A stretch of DNA of 64,000 nucleotides from Cycas panzhihuaensis (taxonomy: Eukaryota > Cycadophyta): contig CM041465.1 in NCBI GenBank assembly GCA_023213395.1, forward strand, positions 36,463,741 to 36,527,740. Reading direction: 5' to 3'. A program made the position numbers and the translations under genes. The notes under the pieces are model-generated. The model ran no database searches. It was not told the DNA's origin and was given only the letters and a program-made list of their open reading frames with translations. This document shows positions 38,740 to 50,059 of the stretch, in pieces (within the stretch, counting starts at the first letter, position 1; each line of letters opens with the position of its first letter).

Positions 38740-39200
38740 TTAATTTGAATGAGTAGAGGTAGCTTTGTCTTGATCTTTGTCTTTTACTTTAGTCAAATCT
38801 AAGGTATATATCATCTCACCAAATGCAATATTAGAATCATTACTTTTATTAAAATCTATATTAATACAAGTAACATTAGTCTTTTCATCAAAATGCACGT
38901 GCTCTAACATCTGTCTCACAGAAAAAACATCATTAATATAATTAGTGATATTAAATTTTAAGGTATCTCCCCCATAAATTAATTTTAAAGTATATGATAT
39001 AGATTTTAATGTGGCCATTTCACAAACATTAGAAAGTGTATTATCATCTTTAATACAAAATAATAAGGCTTGGGTTTTATTATCATTTTTCATGTCTTCT
39101 TTAGTATTTAGTTTATATCCATCTTTCACATATTTCCAAAGGTTATTTGAAATAAAATATGATTTTATTATTGTACTTCATAGTTGAAAATCATTTTTGT
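38740..39200 (-). pseudogene. gag: Gag-like gene of element L
   Basis: The open part (38740-39129) reads MKDGYKLNTKEDMKNDNK... with ALLFCIKDDNTLSNVCEM and YTLKLIYGGDTLKF. Upstream codons to about 39200 add STIIKSYFISNNLWKYVKDGY, the UBN2-type copia gag pattern (W-x-x-x-M-x-x-Y-F...LW). It is the homologue of the gag pieces of G and H but longer at the C-terminus. The true start is lost. Gag would provide RNA packaging; enzymes would have to come from another element. Confidence 0.65.
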
Positions 39201-41145
39201 TAAATATAGAAAAACTTATGTTACTTAGATTCATTACCATTGTATAAAAGACTTTAGTACATGATCAAAAATATGATTTTCAATAAATAAATAAGAAGAG
39301 TAGTCCTCAAATAAAAAACTAACAAATGATACCTTAGAATAAATTTCACTACTTAAAAAATAAAAGAATGAAACAAGATAAATGTTTCTTTATTTAATGA
39401 AATAAATATACAATCTAATATCTTTTAAATTGAGATGCTCTTTGTAAAAGTATATAAGAGACTATATGCACCTTTTCCAATGATGCAAGAAATCAATGAT
39501 GCTTTTAATATTTGAATGTTCTTAAGTCTTAGAATCTTAAATGAACTTTGAAGTAAAAATAAGCAAAATAACTTGTAACTATGTTATTTACAATGTTTTT
39601 CAAGCTAAATAAATGACTTTAAGATGTAGAAAGAATATTTTTTATATTAATATAAATAAAATGATAAGAAGTTCCTTTGTAAATTAAGAAGTAAACTAGG
39701 TATTTCTTAAAAATTTCAAGAAGATATAATACTTAAAATAATTAAATATTCTCAAAAAATTATTCTATATTCAAATGAAAGTGTAAAAGCAGAGTAAATG
39801 ATCAAAGTAAGTAGCACCAATTTGACGTATTAATCTACATAGGTCTCTTGATCTTCAGGAAGTTAAAACTGATATTAAAAAATTATAAATCAACTTGTAA
39901 TCTTATGAAAAAATAGTAAATATCCTTAAGATATTGATTAGTAGTAAATAGTATTCAAATATGAAAAAAAATACCTCAAAAAATATCATAAACTTATCTA
40001 ATTAGGGTTGAAACAGAGCCTTGATTTGGGGAGATTTAAACACCTATAAAATAGTATAAAAATAAGATAAAATTAGTTCTAATATGTAGAGCACTAAAAA
40101 TCCTTTCTGTTGGTTCTTACAATTTGAAAAACTGAGCTATAACAGTCAAGTTATTGAAGAAACAGTAAATAGACCCCTTTTATGGCTAATGAAGTAAGCT
40201 CAATAAATAAAGGTCAACTTTGACCTAATCAAACTCTGTAAAAAATGACTCAAATCAAGAAAACGAGGACTCCAAGCTATAAATCTTTTAAATAGAATTC
40301 TAACACTTTAAGTGGTTCATAAATTAGATAAATAGTTGCAAAGATATCATAGAAATAATATAGGTATCGTTTTTAGGCTTGTGTGACTTGTGTGTAAAAA
40401 TGACAAACCAAAGTAGGAGTGTGGAACCCTAATAAGAGATAAAATGACCTCATAATGAGACAAAAAATTAGAGAAAGGGATATAATAATGAGAGGTACTC
40501 AGTAGATATGGACTTTTTGAAAAATAAGCTTATATTGAGGAGAATAGAGCTTTGCAAAACCCTTGAAAACGATGAAAAATGATGGAAAATTAGATGTTTA
40601 TCAAATAAATTTAAAAAATAATTAAACCAACCTATTGTTGTGATGAATATGATTAATTTGGTCAAAATTACTAAAGAAATATTAATCAAATAATTCTTTA
40701 AGTATCAAAATATCAAATATTTCTCACGAACTATATAATAAATAATATAAAAAATAAATGAAATATTCAATAAATGTTGCTTTCGAATCTTACTTTCACT
40801 AGAGTTTATCTCCAATAGATCTTTGAATCCCTTATATAAAGCACTAGGATATTTTCTAAAAATAGCTATAAATAAGTGTGACTTTCACACAATAGATCTC
40901 CTTAGACCAGTACTAATGGAAGTCCAAATAACAAAATATATTTATGCATATAAAAATATGAAGAATAAGCTATTATCAAATATATTGAAGATCACAAATT
41001 TAAATCACAATATCTCTTTTCAAAATGATGAAATCTTAAACTATTTTCTTTGTTGAGTAGATTAGCCTATAAGGAGTCCAATAAGCAGTCTTATGCTACA
41101 CTTTCATTGAGTGAATGAAGAGTTAGAAGCTATGCATCAGGATTT
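39201..41145 (-). other. Leader of element L
   Basis: It is AT-rich untranslated sequence between PBS cluster and gag. Nothing coding was recognised. Confidence 0.5.
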
Positions 41146-41228
41146 GCTCTAATACCAAATGTTAGTGAACTAAGATCAATAATCTCTGATAACAAATGTT
41201 AGAATTTGATCACATCTCTGATACCAAA
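41146..41228 (-). other. Three reiterated PBS motifs of element L
   Basis: On the minus strand in element order: TTTGGTATCAGAG (41216-41228, inside the LTR end), TTTGTTATCAGAG (41183-41195) and TTTGGTATTAGAGC (41146-41160). Each is preceded by an end of the type AATA or TAACA. The 3' LTR includes only the first one, so priming for this copy used the second. Confidence 0.8.
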
Positions 41229-41562
41229 TATTGGAAATGTAATTAAGAGTAGAGTAGAACAGGTAAACATTGATCTCAATCTATATTAAAAATGAATTTG
41301 TAATACATCATTATATTCAAGCCATAGTTGAAGAGTAGACAAATATTCCAAAGAAGGTGGTGTTGAAGAGCACCGAGGTTTAGAACCCCATAGAATATAT
41401 AGTTGTGAGGGAGGAGGGAAACCTCCTCAACCTCTAAAATTTAAATAAATATAAAATAATACACAACTTAACATTAAAATAAACTCACCTAACTTACCAT
41501 CAACATGTGTGCACTCACATGTTCCTAAGGTGGGAGTGGGGTGAGGAACATTAACCCCAACA
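41197..41562 (-). repeat. 5' LTR of element L (right copy)
   Basis: It is the mate of 38184-38539. The stem-loop at 41359-41374 has one mispair (GGTGCTCTTCAACACC). Confidence 0.85.
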
Positions 41563-41860
41563 TCTTGATTGTTTGTACTCATCATGTGACCAATTGCTGG
41601 TAGTTTAGAGGCTTTTAGAAAACTTTAAAAAAATATACAACTTAATTTTATTTTTTATCAACATTAAAAAAAATGTATACTGTGATAAAATATTTACCCT
41701 CTATACAACAATGAATCGAGTGACTGTATGATGAAAAATTGATGGATGATGATTCTCTAAATTAGTTATATCTATGGAAAACTATAATCATGGGTAGATT
41801 GTGTCTCACACTAATACTTATTTGACTCTCTATAATGATTTTTTCACATAGGTGATGGTT

Positions 41861-43464
41861 GTTGATGAACAGAGCAGTTGATGCAGGGTTTTGATGGGCA
41901 TACAATTTATAGATCATGACTTTAAATAGGGTCTTCATATGATGAAAATAGATGGTATGAAATCTCTAGATCATGGTAAAATAAAAGGTAATATGTATAC
42001 ATACAAATGAAAATGAGCTATCATGAATGGTGCTTCCCAGTCAATAGTGCATAAATAGGGTATAAATAATGGTGGTTATGATTCAAAGATAAATTAGGAA
42101 CTTCATGAAAATAACTCATGGATCTCTCCATATTGACATAGATGTAGGGCATAAAAACTTTCACAAATATAGTAAATGTAATCATTATAGAGGATGGATG
42201 ATCTTACATAAATATCCTTGAAAAATGAACAATAAATAAAAAGACTGAATAGAGTCTAACAAATAAAAATAAGCTTTTTAGTTCCTTTGGTATATACTCA
42301 AAATGAAATCAAATAGGATATCATTTCCCCAAATGGAATTCACCATTTTGAGAATAGATGTTTTGTTTCACCAAATTATTTTTAATTAGTCTCATAAATC
42401 TGTCAAGTTTCTATCATATTATTTCATGTTTTATTTAAATCTTAGCTTTTGTTCAAGTCATGCCATAAAATAGTATTACCCATATACATATGCCATAATA
42501 ATTTCTCATGCCCTTATTAAACATTATGCCCTTCTATATTCATTTGACTACTCAAATATGCCCTTAAATTTTGTCAAAATGCCACTAAATAAATTATGTC
42601 ATACAACGTGCATTTATTATACCTACAATATAAAACTCATATATTATATTCATATCTGTATAACATAGTTTTAATTTCATCAAATCCTCAAAATTTTATC
42701 ATATGGCACATACCTTATTATTTTTATTAATCATATCACAAATCAATGGTACATGTCTACCACCTGTTTCATATGTTGATGGGATATTGACTTGTTTTAT
42801 CATGTCCTGCTTTATTTTCTCTATTCAATTTTTATAATACCTTTATACTCATTATTTTTTTACACATCTCTCAATAGTAAAACTATTACAAAAATACCAT
42901 TATCTTGAAGAAAATACACAAGCTAAAGTGGACAAAAAATTTTCATGAATGAAATTTGGGTAAGAGAGATGTTGATATTTATCTTATCTAATATTATTGT
43001 TGTTAGTTATGATTTGGGGAAATGATCAGTTTCCCAAATCTTAACCATATCCACAAGGGATTAGTTTACATTGGTAAATACAATTAGTAATAATTCTCAT
43101 TATCATTCATCATCAATGGACTTCTTTAACACCTGCATGTCTATAGAATCTGGTGCACCTCATGCTTAAAATAATTATCCATATTAACTCAATAAACATA
43201 TAATCAATATTATTGTTTTCATATTAATGCAACTTTATCTCTTATACGTGGCTTCATCACTGTATATAGCTCTAATCAACTACTTCTTCCCCTACAATCT
43301 TGGACATATATCATTGGCATAATCAATTTTTAGCTCATTAAAACACATTTCCAAATTAGTTCCTTTACTAGCTCATATATTGGCCTTGTAACTAGATCAA
43401 CTACTAATTAATCAACTAACTTGTATAATCTTACAACTTACTTCATAAGATCTTTTACAACATG
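41861..43464 (-). other. Leader-side internal region of P
   Basis: It lies between repeat X and the P PBS. It is AT-rich with no recognised coding sequence. Confidence 0.5.
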
Positions 43465-43506
43465 GCCCTAATACTATGTAAGAATCTAAAAATTTATTCT
43501 AATACC
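43465..43506 (-). other. PBS of element P and a PBS copy inside its LTR end
   Basis: The functional position reads TAGTATTAGGGCC on the minus strand at 43465-43477. A second motif, TGGTATTAGAAT, lies about 30 bp inside the LTR (43495-43506), and its mate in the other LTR reads TGGCATCAAAGT (32079-32090). Confidence 0.7.
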
Positions 43507-43974
43507 ATATTGGAATATACTCATTATGCACAACAAAAGTATATCAAACATGTATAATGATTCAATCATATTATAAGAAATATATATAAATCATGTAATA
43601 TAAAATTAACATATAAAGTAATAATATAAAATATAAATATATAAATCATGCATGCACCACAAGATAGATAATATATTTAAACATGGAAAACCTAATGTGG
43701 AAAATTTTATGGGAGAAGGTTAGAGTTGAGAACTCCTCTTTATGATATCAAATAAATACATCTCCTTTCTCAAGTAGTGTGTATATATATTTATAGATAT
43801 GCCATCTTATGAATAGCCTATAACATCTCTTAAGTTATTTCATCATCTAATAGGATATACACATGAATAATCATACATATCACATCTATTAATACTTTTG
43901 GTCAGTGGAATTTTATGTGGGTCCACAACTATACATTAAATATTAAATGTATGAAAGTATCACATATTTTAATA
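43478..43974 (-). repeat. 5' LTR of element P (right copy)
   Basis: It runs from TATTAAAATATG to TTCTTACA in element orientation, with the TSD CTAAT at 43975-43979. Confidence 0.85.
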
Positions 43975-44160
43975 CTAATGATATAACACCACTATTTGGC
44001 CAATACAAGTTGACATTTATGTAGACCAATCACATTTAATGCTCATTAAATACCTTATAAATGACTTTAAAATCCTAAGTACACAACTTAATTTATAATC
44101 CCTAAAGACTTAAACATGCAACTAAATACTTAGAGAAATATATACATATTATTTCTAACA
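43975..44160 (-). repeat. 3' LTR of copia element R, broken by P
   Basis: In element orientation the LTR starts TGTTAGAAATAATATG after a weak purine tract (rc ACATTAAGAATACA). It is cut at 43975 by P, and possibly continues left of P and of Q. Confidence 0.6.
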
Positions 44161-45492
44161 TGTATTCTTAATGTTTACACTATTTAATTGTACTTTGATA
44201 CCTTCTTTGAATTTTGAACTTATTATGAGTTAGTGACTTGGTAAAGGCATTTGCAATTTACTCATTAGCTAGCTTATAAATAAGTTATATTTCTCCCTAT
44301 TAAATCTATTCTATGATAAAATGATGATGGACATAGATGTGTTTTATGTGAATATGAGAAACTAGATTCTTTACAATTTTAAGTGCACTTTGATTATCAT
44401 AATACAACTTGGTTGTGTTTTTTTTATAAAGTCTTAGATCTCCTAGTAACCTTCTTAATCACATTATCTCGCATGTTATTAGTACTATTATTTTGTATTT
44501 TACTTTTGTTGATAACAATATTATAATTTGTTATGTCTTACTACTTTAAGAAATTATTGATATACCCAAGCTAAAATAGTATCCAAATGTGGGATTCCTA
44601 CTATGAACACATCTGAGTTTGAGTATCCCTATAACATAAAGTCTTCATATTAAGTGAAAAGTCTAAATTATAAGGTTTCATTAATGTATCTTAGAATATG
44701 TTTGGCTCTTATCCACTAACTATGTTTTAGATTTTGCATGAACCTTGATATAATTTCCACTAAATATGCAATATCTATCCTAATTGTTGTTAAGTAAAGC
44801 AAACTTCCCACTACTTATATATATAGAGAGTTCCATCTACCTATTTCCCAATATCTTAATCTAAAAATTTTAGTCTTATTTCTATTAGAGTAATCCTCCA
44901 TCATAAACCTCTTTAATATTTTGAAAGTATAATGTTCTTGTGAAATAAAGGTTTATCCATATGTTTACAAAAATTCAACTTCAAGAAAATAATGAAGGAG
45001 ACCTAAATCTATCATTTTAAAATTTGAATTCAAGCTTAACTTCAAATTTTTAGCCATTAAGGCATTAGTCCTTGTTATCACCAAATCATCAATATGAAGT
45101 ACTATAAAGATAACATATTTGCTACTTTGTATCTTAATGTATAAGTTTGAATCATTTAGAGATCTTACAAACCTATGTTTTAATAACTACTTATCAATCT
45201 TAATGTACTAAGCTCTTAGTACTTGCTTGAGCCCATACAAAGCTTTCTTAAGTCAATATACTAGATATCCTTTCACTTTCTTAGCAAATCTTGGAAGTTG
45301 TTCCATGTATACCTCTTCTTTTAAATCTCTATTTAGAAAAGAATATTTAACATCAATTTGATGTACTTGCTATTTGAACTGTGTTGCAAGTATAAACATT
45401 ATTATAAAGGTCATCATATTTGCAATAGGTGGAAAGGTTTCATGATAAGTGATTCCTTCATGTTGATTAGATCCTTTAGCTATCAACCTTGC
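44161..45492 (-). pseudogene. pol: Element R pol, RNase H and RT
   Basis: Copia relic read right to left: RT with ARLIAKGSNQHEGITYHETF just before 45492, a mutated active site HIDD near 45080-45095, the connection region, and RNase H to about 44200. Stops are frequent. S entered at 45492; the upstream half resumes at 52326 with GSINKHK, which normally precedes ARL in copia RT. The TSD CTTGC is perfect. Confidence 0.8.
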
Positions 45493-46043
45493 TATAGCAT
45501 TCTAAAATATAGACAAAAGTATAATATATGACCACTCAAATCAAAGGTCTCTAAACAATGATTCTAACAATTTAGATGAAAGTCAATTCTGGTATCTCCA
45601 TCAAAAGTTATAACCATTTAAAGTTAGCCTACCAGTTTTTGGAGAAGTTCTGGCCGACTTCTATTTGAGTAGTACTAAGAAGAATATCACCTTTTTTTGC
45701 TGACTTCTATTACTATCCTTTGGCTGCCTATTTAAGGAGGATTTGTGGCCTCATTTGATGATCATTGGAGAAGTCTTGGATTGCAATATTTTTGACACTT
45801 TCAGGAGTATTGTGGAGGGCACCTCGCCTCGAAGAGGGATTCATTATCAACAATAATTCCAGTCATTTGGTAATCTTATATCTATTCAATTTATATTCAT
45901 TTCATACCACTCTATATTTGTATGTCATAAGTATTTAAGTGGATTTGTATTATTTCTCTCTTGATTATTTTGCAAGTGCATTTAGTAGATATTTTACCTA
46001 TTTTTTGTAAAATTTCTTAGAAGAATTCTGTAAGATCACTACA
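45493..46043 (+). repeat. LTR 1 of element S
   Basis: It runs from TATAGCATTCTAAAATAT (originally TGTAGC) to GATCACTACA. A TATA-like CTATTTAAGG lies near 45748. Confidence 0.88.
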
Positions 46044-46596
46044 AGTGGTATCGAAGCTTCATTTCGAAGGAAAATGGCACAACAAAACATGGAAAGAATA
46101 CTTGGAACATATAAAGCCTGAGAAAAAAATGGAGATAGATTTTTTTAATTTGGAGGATTATGAGGGCATGAAAAAATGGATAGAAGATTTTGAGTTTACA
46201 TCTGATACAGAAATAAAAGAATATAGACTATTATTAGAAATGATATTTAATGGATGAGCTTATGAGTGGTTCATTAATTGGGCTAAGAAACCTTTTCCAT
46301 GGTACCAGATTTCAAAGGCAGTTACCACAATTTTTAAAGAACATAAGCAAGGTGAGGTTCAAGTAGATGAGGAAGGGCAAGAAGAAGACATTATTGATGA
46401 GGAGATCCTAGAGGTTTTAAAAGTACTAGAATGAGATCTAGCCTAGAGAAAATAATATGATGAAGTAGAAGACTTGGAGCATGCACAAGCAACATAAGAG
46501 TCACATTTCATTATCAGAGAGGAAATCCAAGATGAAGTTACACAGGAGCAGTACAAAGACAATGAAGAATAAACTGATTTTTTATCGAAGGGGAAT
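46044..46596 (+). pseudogene. gag: First gag-like gene of element S (Ty3-type)
   Basis: After the PBS the frame reads MEIDFFNLEDYEGMKKWIED then FEFTSDTEIKEYRLLLEM, a stop, and AYEWFINWAKKPFPW and FKEHKQGE. The W-x-x-x-F...A-x-x-W-F pattern with a following helix is that of the Ty3/gypsy retrotransposon gag domain. The remainder is acidic (DEEGQEEDIIDEE) with several stops. The internal region is only 553 bp: relative to the second copy it lacks about 980 bp, jumping straight to the purine tract GAAGGGGAA. Confidence 0.65.
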
Positions 46597-47153
46597 TGTA
46601 GCATTCCAAAATACGCTCAAAAGTATAATATATGACCATTCAAATCAAAGGTATATGAACAACGATTCCAACGGTTTAGACGAAAGTCAATTTTAACATC
46701 TCCATCAAAAGTTATGACCATTTAAAGCCAGTCTACTAGTTTTTGGAGAAGTTCTATTTGACTTCTATTTGAGTAGTATCAAGAAGAATATCACCTTTTT
46801 TGGATGACTTCTATTACTATCCTTTGGTCGCCTATTTAAGGAGGATTTATAGCCTCATTTGATGATTATTGGAGAAGTCTTATACTGTAATATTTTTGGC
46901 CCTTTCAGGAGCATTGTGGAGGGCACCTCGCCTCAAAGAGGGATTCATTATCAACAATAATTGCAAAGTCGTTTGGTAATCTTATATATATTCAGTTTAT
47001 ATTCATTTTATACCACTTTATATTTTTATACCATAAGTATTCAAGTGGATTTATATTATTTCTCTCTTACTTGGATATTTTGTAAGTGTATTCAGTGGAT
47101 ATTTTGTCTACTTTTTGTAAAATTTCTTAGAAGAATTCTATAAGATTGCTACA
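46597..47153 (+). repeat. LTR 2 of element S
   Basis: TGTAGCATTCCAAAATACG to GATTGCTACA. It is shared by both internal units. Confidence 0.88.
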
Positions 47154-47693
47154 AGTGGTATCATAGCTTCGTTTCAAAGGGAAAGGGCATAATAAAACAT
47201 GGGAAGAACACTTAGAATATATAAATCCTAAGAAAAAAATGGAGAAATATTTTTTTAATTTGGAGGATTATGAGGGCATGAAAAAATGGATAAAAGATTT
47301 TGAGTTTATGTCTGATACAGAAATGGAAGAATATAGACCATTATTAGAAATGATACTGAATGGATGAGCTCATGATTGGTTGATTAATTGGGCTAAAGAA
47401 CCTTTTCTATGGCACCAGTTTTCAAAGGTGGTTACCATAACTTTTAAAGAACATAAACAAGGTGAGGTTTAAGCAAATGAGAAAGGGCAAGAAGAAGACA
47501 TTATTAATGAGGAGATCCTAGAGGTTTTGCAAGTGCTAGAACGAGATCTAGCCTAGAGAAAACAATATGATGAAGTAGAAGACTTGGAGCATGCACAAGC
47601 AATAGAAGAGTCTTATTTCAATATTAGAGAGGAAATCCAAAGTGAAGTTACATAGGAGCAGTACAAAGATAATGAAGAACAAGTCGATTTTTC
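47154..47693 (+). pseudogene. gag: Second gag-like gene of element S
   Basis: It is a near duplicate of 46044-46580, with the same domain and many of the same stop positions (for example the stop before the A-x-x-W segment). The shared stops suggest the two copies come from one already broken gene, as unequal exchange would produce. It is cut by H at 47694-47698. Confidence 0.7.
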
Positions 47694-47698
47694 TTAAT

Positions 47699-48106
47699 TG
47701 TTGGGTGTAATGTCATCACTCAACTCCCTCTTACCTACCAGGATTGTGCACCTCAATTTAGACATGTGATGCTTAACATGTCAAGGTAAGTTAAGGTAAG
47801 TTGAGTTAGTTTCATTTGAGTTAAGTTAGTATTATTTTATTATTAATTTGAATTTAGGGGTTGAGGAGTTTCCCTCCTCCCCCAAACTATAAATGTTAAG
47901 GGGTGTACAACCCTGGTGTCTTTAGACACCACCTACTTTTGAGGAAGATTTGGAATACTCATTCTACTACAATGGATTGAACAACAAGGCTCTCATGTGT
48001 TATGCTATTGTAATTGGTGATACACTGCTGTATTAATGCAATACTAGTTTATGCTTATTTGATATATGTTCTAACCTCATAGTTTGCAAGCATATTTTTT
48101 CCATCA
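47699..48106 (+). repeat. 5' LTR of element H
   Basis: TGTTGGGTGTAATGTC to TTTTTTCCATCA. The TATA box (CTATAAAT) is at 47888-47895. The stem-loop GGTGTCTTTAGACACC, a perfect inverted repeat, is at 47915-47930, where the transcript should begin. Confidence 0.93.
47889..47930 (+). promoter_or_regulatory. TATA box and start-site stem-loop in H LTR
   Basis: TATAAAT is followed 27 nt later by GGTGTC-TTTA-GACACC. The distance from TATA box to hairpin fits transcription starting at or near it. The same arrangement is seen in G and, with changed bases that mostly keep pairing, in A, B, F and L. Confidence 0.6.
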
Positions 48107-48200
48107 TTTGGTATCAGAGCATTGTGGCTCCATATTTTTTCCAACATTTGGTATCAGAGCATTGTGGCTCCATATTTTTTCCAACATTTGGTATCAAAGC
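48107..48200 (+). other. Three tandem PBS motifs of element H
   Basis: TTTGGTATCAGAGC at 48107 and 48147, and TTTGGTATCAAAGC at 48187, with an exact 40-bp period. The spacer is ATTGTGGCTC followed by CATATTTTTTCCAACA, and that last part copies the LTR terminus CATATTTTTTCCATCA. Confidence 0.95.
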
Positions 48201-49684
48201 TGCATTAACGCGTTAACAGCGTTTGCGTCTATTAATAACAATGTTTTTATATTATATATTATTCGTTTAAACGTTTCCCGACAGCATAGCTATTAATATT
48301 TGTAGCTATTAATATTTGTTTTTGTTAACTTTAGCAGCCGGCGTTGCCATTGCCTTTTATAGTCATTAATATATTGGTGGCCAAACTTCAATCTCTCACC
48401 ATTAATATTCGTTTTCTTGTTTTGGCAATTTGATGTATTAATTGCTGCGATATTTTTGAAATCATTTTATATTTTATTATTTTATAAAGTTAAAAATTTA
48501 ATTATATTTTATAAATTTTTGAATCCACGTTTAAAATATCCTTAGCACATTTAAAGGTCACTCCAGTCACTTATAACTCTCACGTGACTTTAATCTACCT
48601 CAAAGGGGCTATTTAATTGTTTTTATAAACGTTTTCATTTTATTTTTTTCAATTGTTTATTTTTTATAGGGTTATTAGGCGCATTTTGGCCATAAATTCC
48701 CCCAGCTCATCGGTTTCAGACGAAACCTGCGCCATCAGATCAGAAATTTTTCGTAGATCAATTTCGACTGGTCATAAGACCAATTTGGTGCCCATTTGAC
48801 CTCGTTTCACTCCTTTTAACATTGGACTTTCGAAATTTCAGCAGTTTTTACATTTTTAACAAAATCAGTTTTAGAACTGGCTGCTATTTATTGTTGGTAA
48901 ACTGTTTTGTATCCAAATTTTTCCTATAGTGATCTACGTCATATAGACTCTAATACCCATCTTTTACTTTAATTTTTTGACTTCATTTTCACTAATATTT
49001 TAATCGCTAAAATAAGAAAATTAGTTGTTTTTCCCTGTTTCTTGAACATTCTCCATAAAGATACTTGTCACTTTTTCGCTATAATTTTTGCAATTTTTAT
49101 CAGTTTTCATTTAAAATCGACCGTTGGGAAGCTGACTCATTTCTCTTCACTGTGATATATTTTTTCATATATTTTGACATATTTTGCTTATATTTCAAAT
49201 CAGCTAAAGTTGAGTCATTTTATTGGCCTAAATCACTCTTTTTTACGTGTTTAATATATTCTTTCAAAATTTTCAATTGGCAGAATATTAATTACTTCAT
49301 CAATCATATTTGATCATTTGTTCAGCTTTTCTAAGGATTAATTAGTACTTTTTTACAAGTTTTTGCCTACCCTGCTCCTATTAGGCTCCATAAGGAGGTC
49401 CTTTTCTTAGCATCATTCAAAACGTGACTTATTGGTATCCATTTTCAAAACCGTCTATTTTATTGGATTCACATCTCAGCAATCTCCTTATTGGTAAAAT
49501 TTTAAGCTATTCTGACCTCATTCAATATAGTTTTCAATCTGTTAAAATTGAGCATATATATACATCCTAACAAGCTTGTCTTCGTTCAAAATTTTAAAGA
49601 AAATTCTAGTTTCTATCTCATTGTTTATTCAAGATTTCTACTTGATCTTATCATCATTTTCTTATTGATTAAATTACTTTCAAA
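48201..49684 (+). other. Leader of element H
   Basis: It is untranslated. From about 48670 it matches the G leader (for example TTTCAGACGAAACCT and TTTCGACTGGTCAT), but it lacks the GC-rich block of G. Small frames such as 49065-49313 are AT-rich chance frames. Confidence 0.6.
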
Positions 49685-50059
49685 ATGGCACAATTCCCCA
49701 TTTTCAATGGCCATAACTATTCACTATGGTATGATACTATGCACACTTACTTTATTGAACGTAATCTTTTAAAGTATTTACAACATGAATGTGACCTTAG
49801 CATTAAAGAAAACTTTAGAAAAGATAATGAAGTATTAGGTTTATTATTTTGCACTATGAATGATGATGTATTTTCACTAGTTTCTGAATTAACAACATCT
49901 AAGTCTGTTTGGAATTTATTGATTTCCATTTATGGGGGAGATATCCCCACTGTATTTGATGAAACTTTTGATGAGCATGTGAGACGGTGTGAGCAATTAG
50001 ATCATGGCGGCAATACCAATGAAGATTCGGATCAAATGCGGGACCACCTTGTTGCCTGA
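49685..50059 (+). CDS. gag: Gag-like protein of element H (124 aa)
   Basis: The ATG at 49685 opens MAQFPIFNGHNYSLWYDTMH, then TYFIERNLLKYLQHECDL, LLFCTMNDDVFSLVSELT and SKSVWNLLISIYGGD. This is the N-terminal part of the UBN2-type copia gag. It ends at 50059 without zinc knuckle or protease, far shorter than the usual gag of 250-350 residues. The frame is fully open, and G has a nearly identical sequence (54642-54965). An open frame in a young element that lacks enzymes could mean that gag itself is used, or simply that too little time has passed for decay. Confidence 0.7.
   Translation: MAQFPIFNGHNYSLWYDTMHTYFIERNLLKYLQHECDLSIKENFRKDNEVLGLLFCTMNDDVFSLVSELTTSKSVWNLLISIYGGDIPTVFDETFDEHVRRCEQLDHGGNTNEDSDQMRDHLVA

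Larger units (their letters stand above)
38184..41562 (-). mobile_element. Gag-only LTR element L
   Basis: It is 3.4 kb with LTRs 38184-38539 and 41197-41562 and TSD CCTTG/TCTTG (38179-38183, 41563-41567; one mismatch). It carries gag-like coding (38740-39200), a short 3' block shared with G and H, and a purine tract beside the left LTR. No pol was recognised. It belongs with G and H: LTR stem-loop, GGGAGGAGGGAAACCTCC segment, gag and 3' block are all similar. Confidence 0.88.
38121..41860. repeat. Direct repeat X, right copy, split by element L
   Basis: The two parts are 38121-38183 and 41563-41860. The left X copy (34138-34491) reads through the L insertion point without interruption and thus serves as an empty site. 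Confidence 0.85.
32059..43974 (-). mobile_element. Non-coding LTR element P, with M and L nested inside
   Basis: It has LTRs 32059-32648 and 43478-43974 with a perfect TSD CTAAT (32054-32058 and 43975-43979). The purine tract is AAAGGGAG beside the left LTR and the PBS is at 43465-43477. No gag or pol was recognised in 32649-34137 or 41861-43464, so P is either non-autonomous or decayed beyond recognition. A 354-bp stretch of it is present twice, on both sides of M. Confidence 0.88.

Noticed and set aside
48107-48200. Tandem repeat considered as a CRISPR-like or satellite array
   Set aside because: There are only three units, each containing a PBS, directly after the LTR of H, in a plant-type retroelement. 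It is a PBS reiteration.
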